Part shown: positions 22,440 to 35,600 of the stretch, in pieces
How positions within the stretch are numbered: the first letter of the stretch is position 1
Layout: each line of letters begins with the position of its first letter
Source of the DNA: Pomphorhynchus laevis
Lineage: Eukaryota; Acanthocephala; Palaeacanthocephala; Echinorhynchida; Pomphorhynchidae
Direction: 5' to 3'
DNA length: 64,000 nt
Assembly (NCBI GenBank): GCA_012934845.2
Contig: WNNJ02003384.1
Span: 1-64,000, forward strand
Notes under the pieces: model-generated
Database searches by the model: none
The model's input: only the letters and a program-made list of their open reading frames with translations
What the model was told of the DNA's origin: nothing
Translations under genes and position numbers: made by a program

Positions 22440-23640
22440 GTCCTAATGGATATATGATCAGATTTAGTTAATACGATCATATTTAAAATACGGTATCAAC
22501 ATTATTAATGTTATCTTCATAACATTTAATTGTTATATATATTTATTGATGAAGTTTCTGGTTAATGTATATTTGTTTTTGCTATTATTAACATTTATTG
22601 TAGAGTTGCAGTATTTGAAAGTTCCAATATTTAAAAGTCTACCTATATTTATGTTATCTATACATTTATTAATGAAGTTTATGGTTAATGTATATTTTTT
22701 CTTGTTATTATTAACATCCATTGTATGATTATGGTATTTTGTATTACAATAACTGTCTATTATACAACTTAGCCTATCATAGTCGTTTATTAATTTTTGA
22801 TTTATTGAACATATGATATCTTTAGAAAAACTTCTTATATTTACATAAAGATCTTTTATCTTATTATCTCTTAAAAGTTGTTTTTATATTTCTAATTGTT
22901 CATTTATATACATATCTTTTTTAATATTTTTAACTCTATTTTTCCTATTCCTCTTATCACCATGACTTCTTGGTTTGCGTTTAACCGGATTATTATAATA
23001 TAGTTGTTTATTATGTATTATACTACTTCTGCCAATTCCTTGTACAACGTCATTCAATATATTTTCATATATTTTATCCAAACTAAGACTTTTACAATTG
23101 CATTCTGTTTCCATTATGTTTCTAATATTATCGTTACATATTGATTTTAATTCTTTATTATAATTACAAATTTTTCGTCCTAATGGTGGTAGGAGTTTAT
23201 ACCTTATTTTAGGAATATATTTACTTAAATCTGACCCTATTATTTCGTTACTTTTAGAATTATTTAAAAGTCCTGCTATATTTATGTTATCTATACATTT
23301 ATTAATGAAGTTTATGGTCAATATATATTTTCTATTGTTATTATTAACATTTATTGTACGATTATAGTATTTTGTATTACAATAACTGTCTATTATACAA
23401 CTTAGCATATCATAGTCGTTAATTAATTTTTGATTTATTGAACATATGATATCATTAGAAAAACTTCTTATATTTGCATAACGATCTTTCAGCTTATTAT
23501 CTCTTAAAAGTTGTTTTGATATTTTAAAGATATTTTTATGTTATAATGATATCCATCATTGTTGATCGTGGTTTCCGACCGTTTGGATTTTGCAGTATAT
23601 TAATCAAAACAATTAATAAGCACAAATTTTCTCTTTCTAA
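22440..23640 (-). mobile_element. Penelope-like element, N-terminal coding region, internally duplicated
   Basis: An open stretch at 22884-23408 has the order found before the RT of Penelope-like proteins: KYIPKIRYKLLPPLGRKI, then the ECNCKSLSLDKIYENI block, then SSIIHNKQLYY. The upstream part (motif NFINKCIDNINI) and the piece near 23440-23520 are duplicated at 22530-22880 with an offset of about 640 bp, and again in a shorter form. It is broken in several places. It may be the missing 5' half of the same family as the RT fragments elsewhere in the window, which is inference. Confidence 0.6.
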
Positions 23641-24235
23641 TAGTTTTTGATTTAATATTGACTTATTTTCTTTCATAAATCGAGATAGTTTTAGTTTAGA
23701 CTAACTGAAAAATATATTTATAGGAAAGAATTTCATAATTCAGGACAAAATTATGTTTCTGGACGTAAAAAGTTTCAAAAAAAGGAGGAGGGGAGATGAC
23801 AAACAACAATAAATCACAAATTTGAAGGAACTAGATCACTACTCCGTGAACGTAATTTTACTCCAAAAGATATGCTCAACTGAGGGGGATTAAAAACACA
23901 ACATTTAACAAATGAGTTAAAGCAGCGTGATACAGAATTGAATGAAAAGGCGGATACGCAAGGGAACAGTAATTCAATGGGAGCGGTGCTGAAGAATAAA
24001 AATATAGCAAAAGCAAAATTATGCCTTATATACATATCATCTACCATCAAAGCATCTACAAAAAAACGTGTTAAAGGCATTTAACAAATTTTAAACTCCA
24101 CTGATAGCATTTACGAAATAATGAACAATTCTAGTTATAATAGATTCACATAAAAGGCATTCATCAGGAGAAAGCATCGTTGTGATAAGCGATGTAAATG
24201 CTGTAATGAAATAAAGATATGCAACAATTTTCCAA
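23641..24235. other. Unassigned sequence
   Basis: Plus-strand phrases such as FEGTRSLLRERNFTPKDML suggest a decayed coding sequence, possibly a retrocopy, interrupted by stops. No family was recognised. Confidence 0.25.
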
Positions 24236-24239
24236 ATTC

Positions 24240-24475
24240 TAAAACCCAATTGCGGCTCTGGGGTACTTGGGCTACCTCATGATTAGTCTTTTGCTCTAGA
24301 GGGCGTTCACTAGAGCAAATCCTAAGGTTTCTCAAGCTCCTCGTCTATCGTTTACCCAGCACACTCCGCCAGGTAAAGACCTCGGGTGGTTTAGTCGTAG
24401 GCCGGCGCGTTGGATTGGCTGGAGAGCTCAGATCCCGTTGGACCTGATGTCATGACGGTGAAGAAGAGATAAACA
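24240..24475. repeat. Dispersed LINE/SINE-tail-like repeat, copy 2
   Basis: A GC-rich block with CTCGGGTGGTTTAGTCGTAG, GGCCGGCGCGTTGG and AGCTCAGATCCCGTTGGACC. A diverged relative lies at 9120-9270. The order of elements is that of a retroposon 3' region or tRNA-like head. Confidence 0.45.
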
Positions 24476-24479
24476 GAAA

Positions 24480-26279
24480 GTAAGAACGAATGTTGAAAAT
24501 ATGTGGTTTTTCTGGCATTTTCTTCTAGTTCTCATTTAATAATTGTTATTTGTTTAACAAAGTCCTTATTTATTTGTGAATGGTTTTAAACTATCTTGAT
24601 AAAACAACTACTTACAATTTATCCTGACGATGCCCACAATTGGTGGAAGAAATATTGATAACAAAATCATAAACGTTTTTAACGTTTTTTGGCTGGGTTT
24701 GGCCCTAAAACCGTTTACAAATATTTCAACCCAGCATGTCTCATTCCGATTCAATTATTTATTTATAGAATTCTAAAACGAAATTATCATATAAACATTT
24801 CTGCGTCATATAAAACTCATCATATAGTGTTGCCTCATAAGAACCAGACATCACGATCCTCAGTGACATACCATAGGTCACCTTTACATATCACGAGGAC
24901 CTTTGCAACAATTTTAAATTTGCTCTTTACATGTATCGAGACCATTCACGAAATCCATTTCTAGAGACCTAAGCCGGAAACACCTCATTCAAGAGGCATT
25001 TTCTAAGCACCTAATAACGTGTCATAACTTAATTGATTTACTTCAATGTAAATAAAATGTTACTTTACCCCGAGGTGGTACTCCGGATGATCGAGCTCTT
25101 TTTACCGTTTCTTTAAAATTCAGACCGACCAGGCACCGGACGAACCTCATTTCGTCGCTCGTATCGGAATCTTGTTCTTGCAGTCATTATAGATTTATAC
25201 GTGAACGAAGATTGAGAGATAAATAGAAATCTTTGCCTGTAAACTCAGCTTAGCTTTACCACAACCGATATGTACAAACAACGTATTACTTGATTAGCTG
25301 AACAGATCCGTCAAAAAATTTCTATTGAGTTCCTAACATCACTCGATAACAATACTCCTTAATGATTATATTCTTTTAAATTATGTAGTAACTTGTCCTT
25401 AATGCGGATTAATTAGGACATTTGCTTACAGGGCAAGCACATTATAATTGTCTTATAAAATCTAACTATCATGTATGCCGCTTGACATTTAATCGTGAAG
25501 AATCTATTGTTAATCCTCTGAATGTGAAGCCATAAATACAACATCTGTATCTGCAAGAAACAGATATTCTAATAGTATCGAATTAAAGATTAGTATTCGA
25601 TAAAGTGGTTCGTCTCGATATTCTCCGAATAAACTATTAATAGCAGTGACAACAAACTGGAAACAATTCTAACTTCCTGCAAAGAACACGCACACAACTC
25701 GTACTTCATTTGTAAAGAGATGCCACAGCTATCCAAAGATATTGTGGAAATCTTATATTGTCTTAGTTTTATATTTCCACAATCCTCTCAATGAACTTGG
25801 TTGAACACAAAACACATGTAGACTGGTTGAGCGAACTCTTATGAACGTTCGAGAATTGTTGAGATATTGAAAAGCTGATCACATTCTCGAATGAATTGAC
25901 GCTTTAATTTTGTTTTTTAATTTTTACTAGTTTACGTTTCTTAATAATTTATTTAAAAATTCCATTTAAAGTAATTCAATTTTGTTTTAAAATAGTAAAC
26001 AGTCATACATAATACACCTTATTTGATTATTAATATACCATTAAAATAGAAAACAGTGTCTCCCAAAAAGACAAAAAAGATCTAATTTGTTTTGTTATTT
26101 GCTTGTATTGAAAGACGCTGATATACGTAAAATGGTAATTTAATGAAACTACAATATTTTCATATTCTTGCAAATATATCTCTTTAAAATATCATTCGAT
26201 ACCCATTTTAATCTACATGTAATTGCTGATTTCTCTAATAATTTTTCTATTTAGGACTTCGATAATCGTCGTTATTATT
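24480..26279. other. Intergenic, nothing recognised
   Basis: No convincing gene. A frame at 24689-24964 lacks recognisable features. The stretch next to 26279 would be the 3' UTR of the immunoglobulin-repeat gene. Confidence 0.4.
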
Positions 26280-28312
26280 CTAATTTTGTATAACTTGCAG
26301 AGAAACCAATGCGCTGACATCCGTATTGCCATTTGAAATTGTGATATAATATGTCCCTTGATCACTTAGCTGTACGTCACTTATTTTAAGTTTAAACGTA
26401 TCAGGGCCATCTGAATTTGAAATTTGATATCGCGGATTGGATTCATCGATGATGACATCATTAAAATACCAAGAAGCTAAATATATAGGGATTTAATGCT
26501 AAGGTCATATTTATTTCGCAGTAAATATAAAATACATTTGTCCCCAATAAAATTAATAATCAATCAATTAAATTATAGCCAAGTAAATTAGTGAATTAAG
26601 CGTGCATTCAAAATTATTTAAATCATAAAAAATTATTTAAATCATTTACGTATTGACGCTTACATTTATGATTGTGTACACGGATTGGTACGAGGATAGC
26701 AGAAAGTCATATATTTGTTAATGGAACAAATTACTTGTTTACCAAATATTATTGTCAATATTTAATCGACAATAACCCAATTAAATTGATAATCAACCAA
26801 TTAAATTATAGCCAAGTAAATTAGTATCATATTTAGTATCATATTAGTATCATATTAATATCATATTTCCTATAAAATACATTTGTTCCCAATTAAATTA
26901 ATAATCAACCAATTAAATTATAGCCAAGTAAATTAGTATCATATTAGTATCATATTAGTATCATATTAGTATCATATTAATATCATATTTCCTATAAAAT
27001 ACATTTGTTCCCAATTAAATTAATAATCAACAAATTAAATCATAGCCAAGTAAATTAGTGAATTAAGCGTGCATTCAAAATTATTTAAATCATAAAAAAT
27101 TATTTAAATCATTTACGTATTGACGCTTACATTTATGATTGTGTACACGGATTGGTACGAGGATAGCAGAAAGTCATATATTTGTTAATGGAACAAATTA
27201 CTTGTTTACCAAATATTATTGTCAATATTTAATTGACAATAACCCAATTAAATTAATAATCAACCAATTAAATCATAGCCAAGTAAATTAGTATCATATT
27301 TAGTATCATATTAGTATCATATTAGTATCATATTAGTATCATATTAATATCATATTTCCTATAAAATACATTTGTTCCCAATTAAATTAATAATCAACCA
27401 ATTAAATTATAGCCAAGTAAATTAGTGAATTAAGCGTGCATTCAAAATTATTTAAATCATAAAAAATTATTTAAATCATTTACGTATTGACGCTTATGAT
27501 TGTGTACACGGATTGGTACGAGGATAGTAGAAAGCTAATGGAACAAATTATTTGTTTTACAAATAATTTAATTATAATTACTAATTGACAATAACCCAAT
27601 TAAATTAATAATCAACCAATTAAATTATAGCCAAGTAAATTAGTGAATTAAGCGTGCATTCAAAATTATTTAAATCATAAAAAATTATTTTAACATTATT
27701 ATTAATATCAAATTTCCTATATGAGGTTTAAGTAATTATTTTAAAATACTTGCATTTAAATTACAGTTACAATTATTTCTTATATTTTAATGTTTATTAT
27801 ATTTGCAAGTCTCTTTGATCTAACATATTTGAACTTTAAATATCAGTTTAAGATTTAAATTGTGCAATATCTTAAGCTTTCGAAATTGTCTAAACCGAAT
27901 GATATGACATTCGGTTCTAAATTAATAATAATAATATAATAAACGAAGAACACATTGCATTAAATACTATTTACTATAATACGCATTTAGCAACATAGAG
28001 GTGTTATAGACACATTACGTTATCGTTCTCTATATATTCCATAGCACGTCTATACATTTCCACATGGAATTGAATTTTTGCTTAGAAATGAGTTTAATAA
28101 TTAATAATTATTTAAACAGTAACGTTTAAATCTAATTTGATTAAATTTAATTGTTTAAATATAAAAAATAGATATCACAAGTAAAACCGGCTCTTTACCA
28201 TTTATTAGTTGAGTGCTTGTTACAGTACAAGAAAATTCGGCAGAATCGGCATTGACCACAGTTAATGACTGCGGATATTCAACAATACTGGGGTCAGGAT
28301 TATTATTTTCTT
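26280..28312 (-). other. C-terminal Ig domain D (exons 28199-28312 and 26280-26476)
   Basis: SAEFSCTVTSTQLIN joins across a phase 1 intron to ASWYFNDVIIDESNP and LSDQGTYYITISNG, then ends SLQVIQN and a TAG. The F-strand cysteine is again missing. This is the protein's C terminus, with only a few residues after the domain. Confidence 0.85.
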
Positions 28313-31300
28313 CTGTGTAACGCAGAAATATAAAAACTTAGATGAAAATGAATATACCTTGAACTAAAATTGAACAAATAGATTCACAGGTTTGATAGCC
28401 GGAAGAAATTCGAATTCCGAAGTTGCCACTATCTTCAGGGAACATTTCAGCAACATCCAAGGAAAAGCGTAATCCGTCTTGCTTCTGTAGAAAGTCAGGA
28501 TTATCTGGTATGACTTTCCAATTACGTGTCCATTCTACACTTATTTCATCACTAGATACACCTGAAATATTAAAGGTTTGTAATGATATATTGTATTTTC
28601 GCATGCATTTTAAATTTACAGACACGATACGCACGTGTCTTTTATTTATGTGTTACTGGCTATAATTTTCTTTCAATATTTTCACAGTTCATTTCTCCAT
28701 AAATTAAGGGATAGCAAAAGTTTAATAGGTGAATATTCATTAAAATTATATTTATATTTGAATAAAAATAAACAATTTCCCGATCAAACCTTCTATTCCT
28801 TAATATGGGGTAGAGGGTTAACCCATAAATATAATTATGAATCATAATCTAATCATAAATATAATTAAATCTAATCATAAATCTAATTAATCTAATTATA
28901 TACATTTTTATATGTAAGTAAATTTATTACACCATCCCATAAATCTAATTATCTGGTACAATTAAATGCCTATATTAACCGATGCATGTTAACTTATGCC
29001 TCAATCATATCAGCTTGCAAATCATTCGCTATAATCAATCAAACAACAAACACAAAGTTATTAACTAGTAAGTTCAACACGAAGTTCTTAGAGTATCTTA
29101 AATTGACGTATCACCAACTAAAGTAGGATGTTAGTCAGACTTTATCTGACTTTCTAAATCCTGAGTAATTATATGAAATTGAGTTTGAAACCAATGGAGG
29201 CGGCAAATGATCTTTAGTTTTTGAGATATTTAGGAGATAAAGTTTGTAAACTGTCTCGTACTGAGATGGTTTATCAATCAATTCCTTAAATATACAAATA
29301 CGATATCGTCAGAGTATATTATTAGTATATATCGTCAGTATATATTAAGTATATTACTAAATTAATTGTATTGTTAAATACAATTAATTTATATTGTTAA
29401 ATTTAAACTATTGTTAATTTATATTGTTAATTTAACTTATATTGTTAAATTTTTAAATTCTCTGTGTTAATAGCAAGTCTACTAGATTGTAGATATAATT
29501 TTTATAGACAAGATTTTATAATAATCTCCTGGTAAAACATTTTCATAGTATAAATAGATATTTTTTTAAATAAATATTTTTTTATGTAATCACATATCTG
29601 CTTGCAGATGAAACATCTTGAAAAGAGGTTGCGGAAGAAAACGTGATACCTATCTAATCAAAATCTAATTTTACGCATTTTTTAATTTTACACACTGTTC
29701 AAACAAATTCTTTCTTTTTCTATTTTTTAATTTTCAAAATTCATGCATGTTTGAAGTAACGCCAAAAAATGTCAAACAATAATCTTCTGATTTTGATAAT
29801 GATTCAAACTACGAGGGCGAGTCGGCAAGGATATTGTCTGTATTACGCGAGGAAGTGCCTCGTGTTGACCGTAAACTCTGAAGATAAGCAGATATTGGCC
29901 GAGCAGTTTCGAAACTTATTTTTCTTTTGAGTCTAATAGCTATATCACTGTATTGTGTGTGTCCTTGTTGAACTAATGCGGTCGCAATAGTCTTTACTAA
30001 CATAATAGCTTCCTCGCCGAATCATCCTGAGGTTTAAAAGACGAGGGGGATAAAAGAGCTGCTTTCTATCCTTCGGATTCTTTTAATTATTAATAATAAT
30101 CTAATAATTATAATTATTATATATAATTATTATATTAAATCAGCTAACTGAGTCTACGTATTGTTATATAATTATAAAATAAACAAAGCATAATAATGCT
30201 AAATCAAAATTTAATAATTAAATAATAAAATTAATAATTGTTTTTGTATTTTTTATAATTTAAATCAATGTAAGAAAAGGAGTAAGAGGGTATGACAGGA
30301 ACGAAGCGATAGCGAGGTGGGGCGAGTATCGTCTAAGAAAGGAAGGTTGATGAACGATGGGGAGCCGACAGCGATGAGACGAAAAGTAATGAGAAGAAGG
30401 CGGAGTTTGATGCGGATGTGGATGGTGGGCCAGGAGAGTTGGGCAAAATATGTGGATGTGTGGTCGAAGCGACGGAGGCGAAAGAGCACTCGAACGGCGG
30501 TGTTGATTATTCGTTGTAGGGGTAGGATGATGGATTTTGGAGAATTGGCGAAAAGGCTAAGGCCCAATAAATTTTCAATTAAGTTTTTATTTTTTTAAAT
30601 ATGCTAAATTGTAAATCAAATCTGTTTTGAGAATTTTTCTGGATAATACTGAATTTTAAGCTAAAATAAAATTTGATTGCTAGCGGAACATTCTACCATC
30701 TATATTATCATTTACAGAGATCTTAGATATATCCACTTTATTATTTGAGGAAATTTTTTATCTTTACAAATTAGAAAATATTTTAATTTTATCTAACGGT
30801 ATAATTTAGTTTTATCTAATTATAACGGTTTAGAGCATTTTTATCTCCATAAGTTAGAAAATATTTTATTTTATTCAACGGTATAATTAAATGAGCTAAC
30901 TGAGTCTACGTATTTAATATAATTATAAAATAAACAAAACATAATAATGCTAAATCAAAATTTAATAATTAAATAATAAAATTAATAATTGTTTTTAGAT
31001 TTTTTATAATTTAAATCAAGTTAAAATAAAAAATAAAAAATAAAAAATAAAGAATAAAATTTAAAATAAACGTCATTTTTATGAATTAACTAATAAATAA
31101 CAGACGTTGTATCAGAATAAGATTTAGAGGTCATCAGGAGGAACTGATATGCTATCAGGTTTCGGCACCTAAGTCCTCTACCCAACATAGCAGCGGGGTC
31201 AAATACATGCTAATGATGTATTTCCTCTGAAATAACTATCTAGTATCTTATTCTAATACAAAGTATATTATTTATTATCCATCCATAAAAATTTGCCACT

Positions 31301-32548
31301 TAAGAGTTTAAATTATTTTTATATTATTGTGTTGATTTATATATTTTACTATTTTCTGCTTGATGTTATTCAAAAAATATAATATTTCAAAAGGTGTTAA
31401 TTTCAAAAAACGATTTAAAGTTGTTTATGTCAAATCTGAATATATCATATACAATTTTGCATTTTTAATTCCACTATACAGTGAAAATAATACACGAATT
31501 TCCAATTATATATGTAATTCTGTATTTTGTTCGAATCAACAAATAATCTATTCTGTACTGTAAATCACCAAATTTTAATAAATAAAAATTTTCGAAATCT
31601 TGATAGAAATAAGTATTTTGTAATTTCTTTTGAGTATATCTGAATAAATACATGTAGTCATTTGTTCATGTAGTTTTTTGAATACATGAATAAATACATG
31701 TATGTATTTCTAATTTAACAGATGTAATTTTAACGGATGTCATTTGTTTTTTGATAGACTGCATTTTTGGAGCAACATTAATATCATTAATATTCTGATT
31801 GAACTGATAAAACTTGTAGCGCTGATGTTATTTAGATATAGAGTCATATATATATAGTCATATAATAAATACATTCAACGGTTTGTAGAATGTATTTTCG
31901 TCAACATAGAATATTAACTCATCGATATTACGATAAATAATACTTGCAATATTATGCAAGTTCACAGTTGGTGATTTGCTTGATCTTTGGTAATGCACAA
32001 AGAGTAGTTTAAATAAATATACTCGATAAGTAACTTAGAAGTAAGTGATCTTATTAATAAAAAATTTTGGCTAGTACGAGTTTTAGCGGAATATTTTTTA
32101 CGGATGGATACTAAACAATATGTTTTGTATTAAAATAATATACTAGGTAAGCAAATGTCATCAGAGGAAATACGTCCTTAGCACATGTTTGGCTACGTTG
32201 ATATGTCGGATCGAGTAATAGGGCCGAAACCTGATAGCATGGCAGTTCCTCCTGATGACCTCTAATCCTTATTCTGATACATCGTCTGTTATTTATTTGT
32301 CAATTCATAAAAATAAACTTTTATTTTAAATTGAAACTTGATATAAATTATAAAAAATCTTATAACTATTATTTATTTTATTATTTAATTATTAAATTTT
32401 GATATTAATCTTGATATTAATATTATATAAAGCACGTTTAATGGATTTTTTCTTTTTCGTATAATTTTACAATATAAAAAGCAACAAAATATTATTAAAT
32501 TTTAATTATAAATTCAATCGTTATTAAATTTCAATTTTAAATATAAAA

Positions 32549-32614
<66 letters not shown>

Positions 32615-35600
32615 GATATAAATTATATAAAATCTTATAATATTAGCATTAGCTTCGCTGCTATGTTGGGTCGAGGAATAAATAATTATTATTTATTATT
32701 TAAATAGATTGATTGATCAATACGTAGATTGGAAATTCCAAATTTAAATAATTGATAAACATCAGTTATCATTTTTTGTCGATTCCATTCTACTTCAACA
32801 TTAGGTTGAAGTAGGATGGAATATAATGCACAAAGTATTATAAAACTAAAGATCAAATGGGACGGAATAAATAAAAAGCGATTGTATACACGATATGCAC
32901 TCTAATCTCAAAGCCGCCTTTGCACAATATTGAATCCGCCTTTGCACAATTTTTGTGTTGATTTCATTTTTTGCACATTTTTAAAATCAGTATTTGAACA
33001 ATTATAAATCCGCTTTGACTTAAGTGCAAAAGTTAATTAATTAACTTAACCAAAATGAAATTAACAAAAATGAAGTTGATCAATTAATTAATTGAAACAA
33101 ATTAATTGTTCCAAATAATTAAATCAATACATAAGTAGATTAAGTTTACATTTTACCGTAAATTTTTTTATTTTCTATTAGAAGGTACCAAACAATAGAA
33201 TAAAAAAGATAATGTCTAAGATAAAGATATGATTACAGCAACAAAAATAAAAGATTATTCAATTACATACCTTCCATCTCACAAAATAGATGTAAAGCTT
33301 CACCATCGTGGAGCGATTGTCCCTGTAAATGCTTTGTAATGCTTAGCGTTTGAGCGTCTTTCTTGCCAATATCCTAATTATCAGAAATAGAACATTAGAT
33401 AGAACACTTAGTTATTGAATATGAATTAGACATGATTAATCTTAGTACAGAAATTTGACCGTTTTTAGCAAGTACGCATCTTAGCACGCAGAATTAAAAT
33501 TTTAATTAAAAAAGCGACTTAATAAATATATGCGTGGTTCCCTGCATTATAATATAGATTCCATTAGAAGTTAAAATTTTTTATTCCAAATTGGAAAGAT
33601 TCAAAGTCAATATAAAGATGCATTAAATTGAGACAGAATGCATTTATAATTGTAATAGGTTGATTCTTCGATATAAGAATTAATTCTTATATCGAAGGAG
33701 ATATAAGAATATTAATTCTTAATATTGATATTAGTTCATAATATTAGTTCTTAATTCTTATAAAGCTGAAACTTTTGATAGCTGAAAACAAATGACTTAA
33801 ACAAGCGGAAATAAAACTATTCTATGGAAGTATAAAGTATATGTAATTTATAATTTAATATACCTTATTTGGAATTGACTCCTGTATTAACTGATCTTCT
33901 ATTCCGTGTACACCATCTTCAAATTCGGTTGTCTGATCGGCATTTTCATTTAGCATTACTTCGTTTACTTCCGTTTCATAGCTGTCTTTCTGTGTAATTT
34001 CTGGTCTCACTGTAGAAATTTAAATAAAAGCTTTAATATAAATCTTTAATCAAACATATTTTAATGTAATCACATTGAATTATAAATTCACTTGTATCAT
34101 TGATTATTTAAAGACGAGACATCATCAGCAGTTAATTTGTAATTGCAGTAAAATTATGATAAAATCAATTATGTCAATTATGTCAATTATCAGCATATAA
34201 TATTTATGTGCTGATAATATTTATTCATAAATATTATTTTATTTATTAAAATAAATAAAATAATATAAAATAACATAAATATATTAATATTAATATAGTA
34301 TATTAATCGAGATTAATGCTATATATTATTAATGCTGATGAGATATATTATTAATTATTTTTAATATAAAGTTCGAATATAATGATATCTCCAAATAATT
34401 TAAGAGAACAGACTAAAATCATATGTTTTAAATTATAATTTTAAATTATAATTTTAAATTAAGTTATAATTTAAAATTAAAATACAAAATTAATTACATG
34501 TTCATTAGTAATAAATTCTCTTATATATAATATAACTAGAATATACAAATATATATAATATAATATCTAATATAATATAACTAGCCGCCTATGCATAATT
34601 ATTAATAATTATAAAATATCATAAAATATTATAAATAATTATAAACTATATTTCTTTAATCTGTTCCGCCTGTATTTGTATGAACAAAATTACATTTTAC
34701 AACAACATCGGCAATGGTAGAATCTGATCCTACAGAATTGGTGACAATACAGGAATATTCTCCTTCCTCATTTTTTGTAATGTCTCGGATTAATAGTGTG
34801 GGACAGTCGGGATCATCTCGAATTTCTATTTTATTGCCACTTACAAGTTTCTAAAAATGAAAATAATTATAAATAAACAGTTGGTACACATTAAATTTAA
34901 TAGATAAAATAAAATTTAAAACTATTAAGATATTTAATCTAAAAAAAGCAGAAATAAAAACTATAATATTAAGATAAAAACATCAAATTACTTAATTAAT
35001 TTTTGTAATTTTGTAATTAAGTATTTTTTGATTATCTAAATTTTTAGATAATAATTTATAACTTGTAAGTAGAACAAATCAAATCAGCTAACTGAGTCTA
35101 CGTATTTAATATAATTATAAAATAAACAAAACATAATAATGCTAAGTCAAAATTATTAATTAAAAATAAAATTAATAATTGTTTTTAGATTTTCTATAAT
35201 TTTAATCAAGTTAAAAAATAAAAAATTAAATTAAAATTTAATAATTAAATAATAAAATAAAAATTGTTATAAGATTTTTTATAATTGAAATTAAGTTGAA
35301 ATAAAAAATTAAAATTTAAAATAAAAGTCATTTTTATGAATTGACTGATAAATAACAGACGTTGTATCAGAATAAGGATTAGAGGCCATTAGGAGGAACT
35401 GCTATGCTATCAGGTTTCGGCCACTAACTCCTCTACCAAACAAAGCAGTAGGGCCAAATACGTGTAAAGGACGTATTTCCTCTGATTAAATTTGATTATA
35501 TAGTATCTTATTTAAATACAAAGTATATTATTTATTATCTATCCATAAATATTTTCCGCTAATGATTTTAATTTTATTTTTAATATTATTGCGTTGATTT

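Larger units (their letters stand above)
28358..34009 (-). other. Acidic linker and Ig domain C (exons 33864-34009, 33271-33373, 28358-28561)
   Basis: An acidic linker (EVNEVMLNENADQTTEFEDG) leads into LHDGEALHLFCEMEG, then VEWTRNWKVIPDNP and EDSGNFGIRISSG. The F-strand cysteine is replaced, so the usual disulphide-capable pair is absent. Two cysteines follow in YQTCESICSILVQ. Confidence 0.82.

Noticed and set aside
22530-22730. Two small frames on opposite strands near 22.6 kb as genes
   Set aside because: They are duplicated low-complexity coding remnants of the Penelope-like N-terminal region.
24689-24964. 91-codon plus-strand frame
   Set aside because: No start context, no domain, no conservation clue, and biased AT-rich composition.
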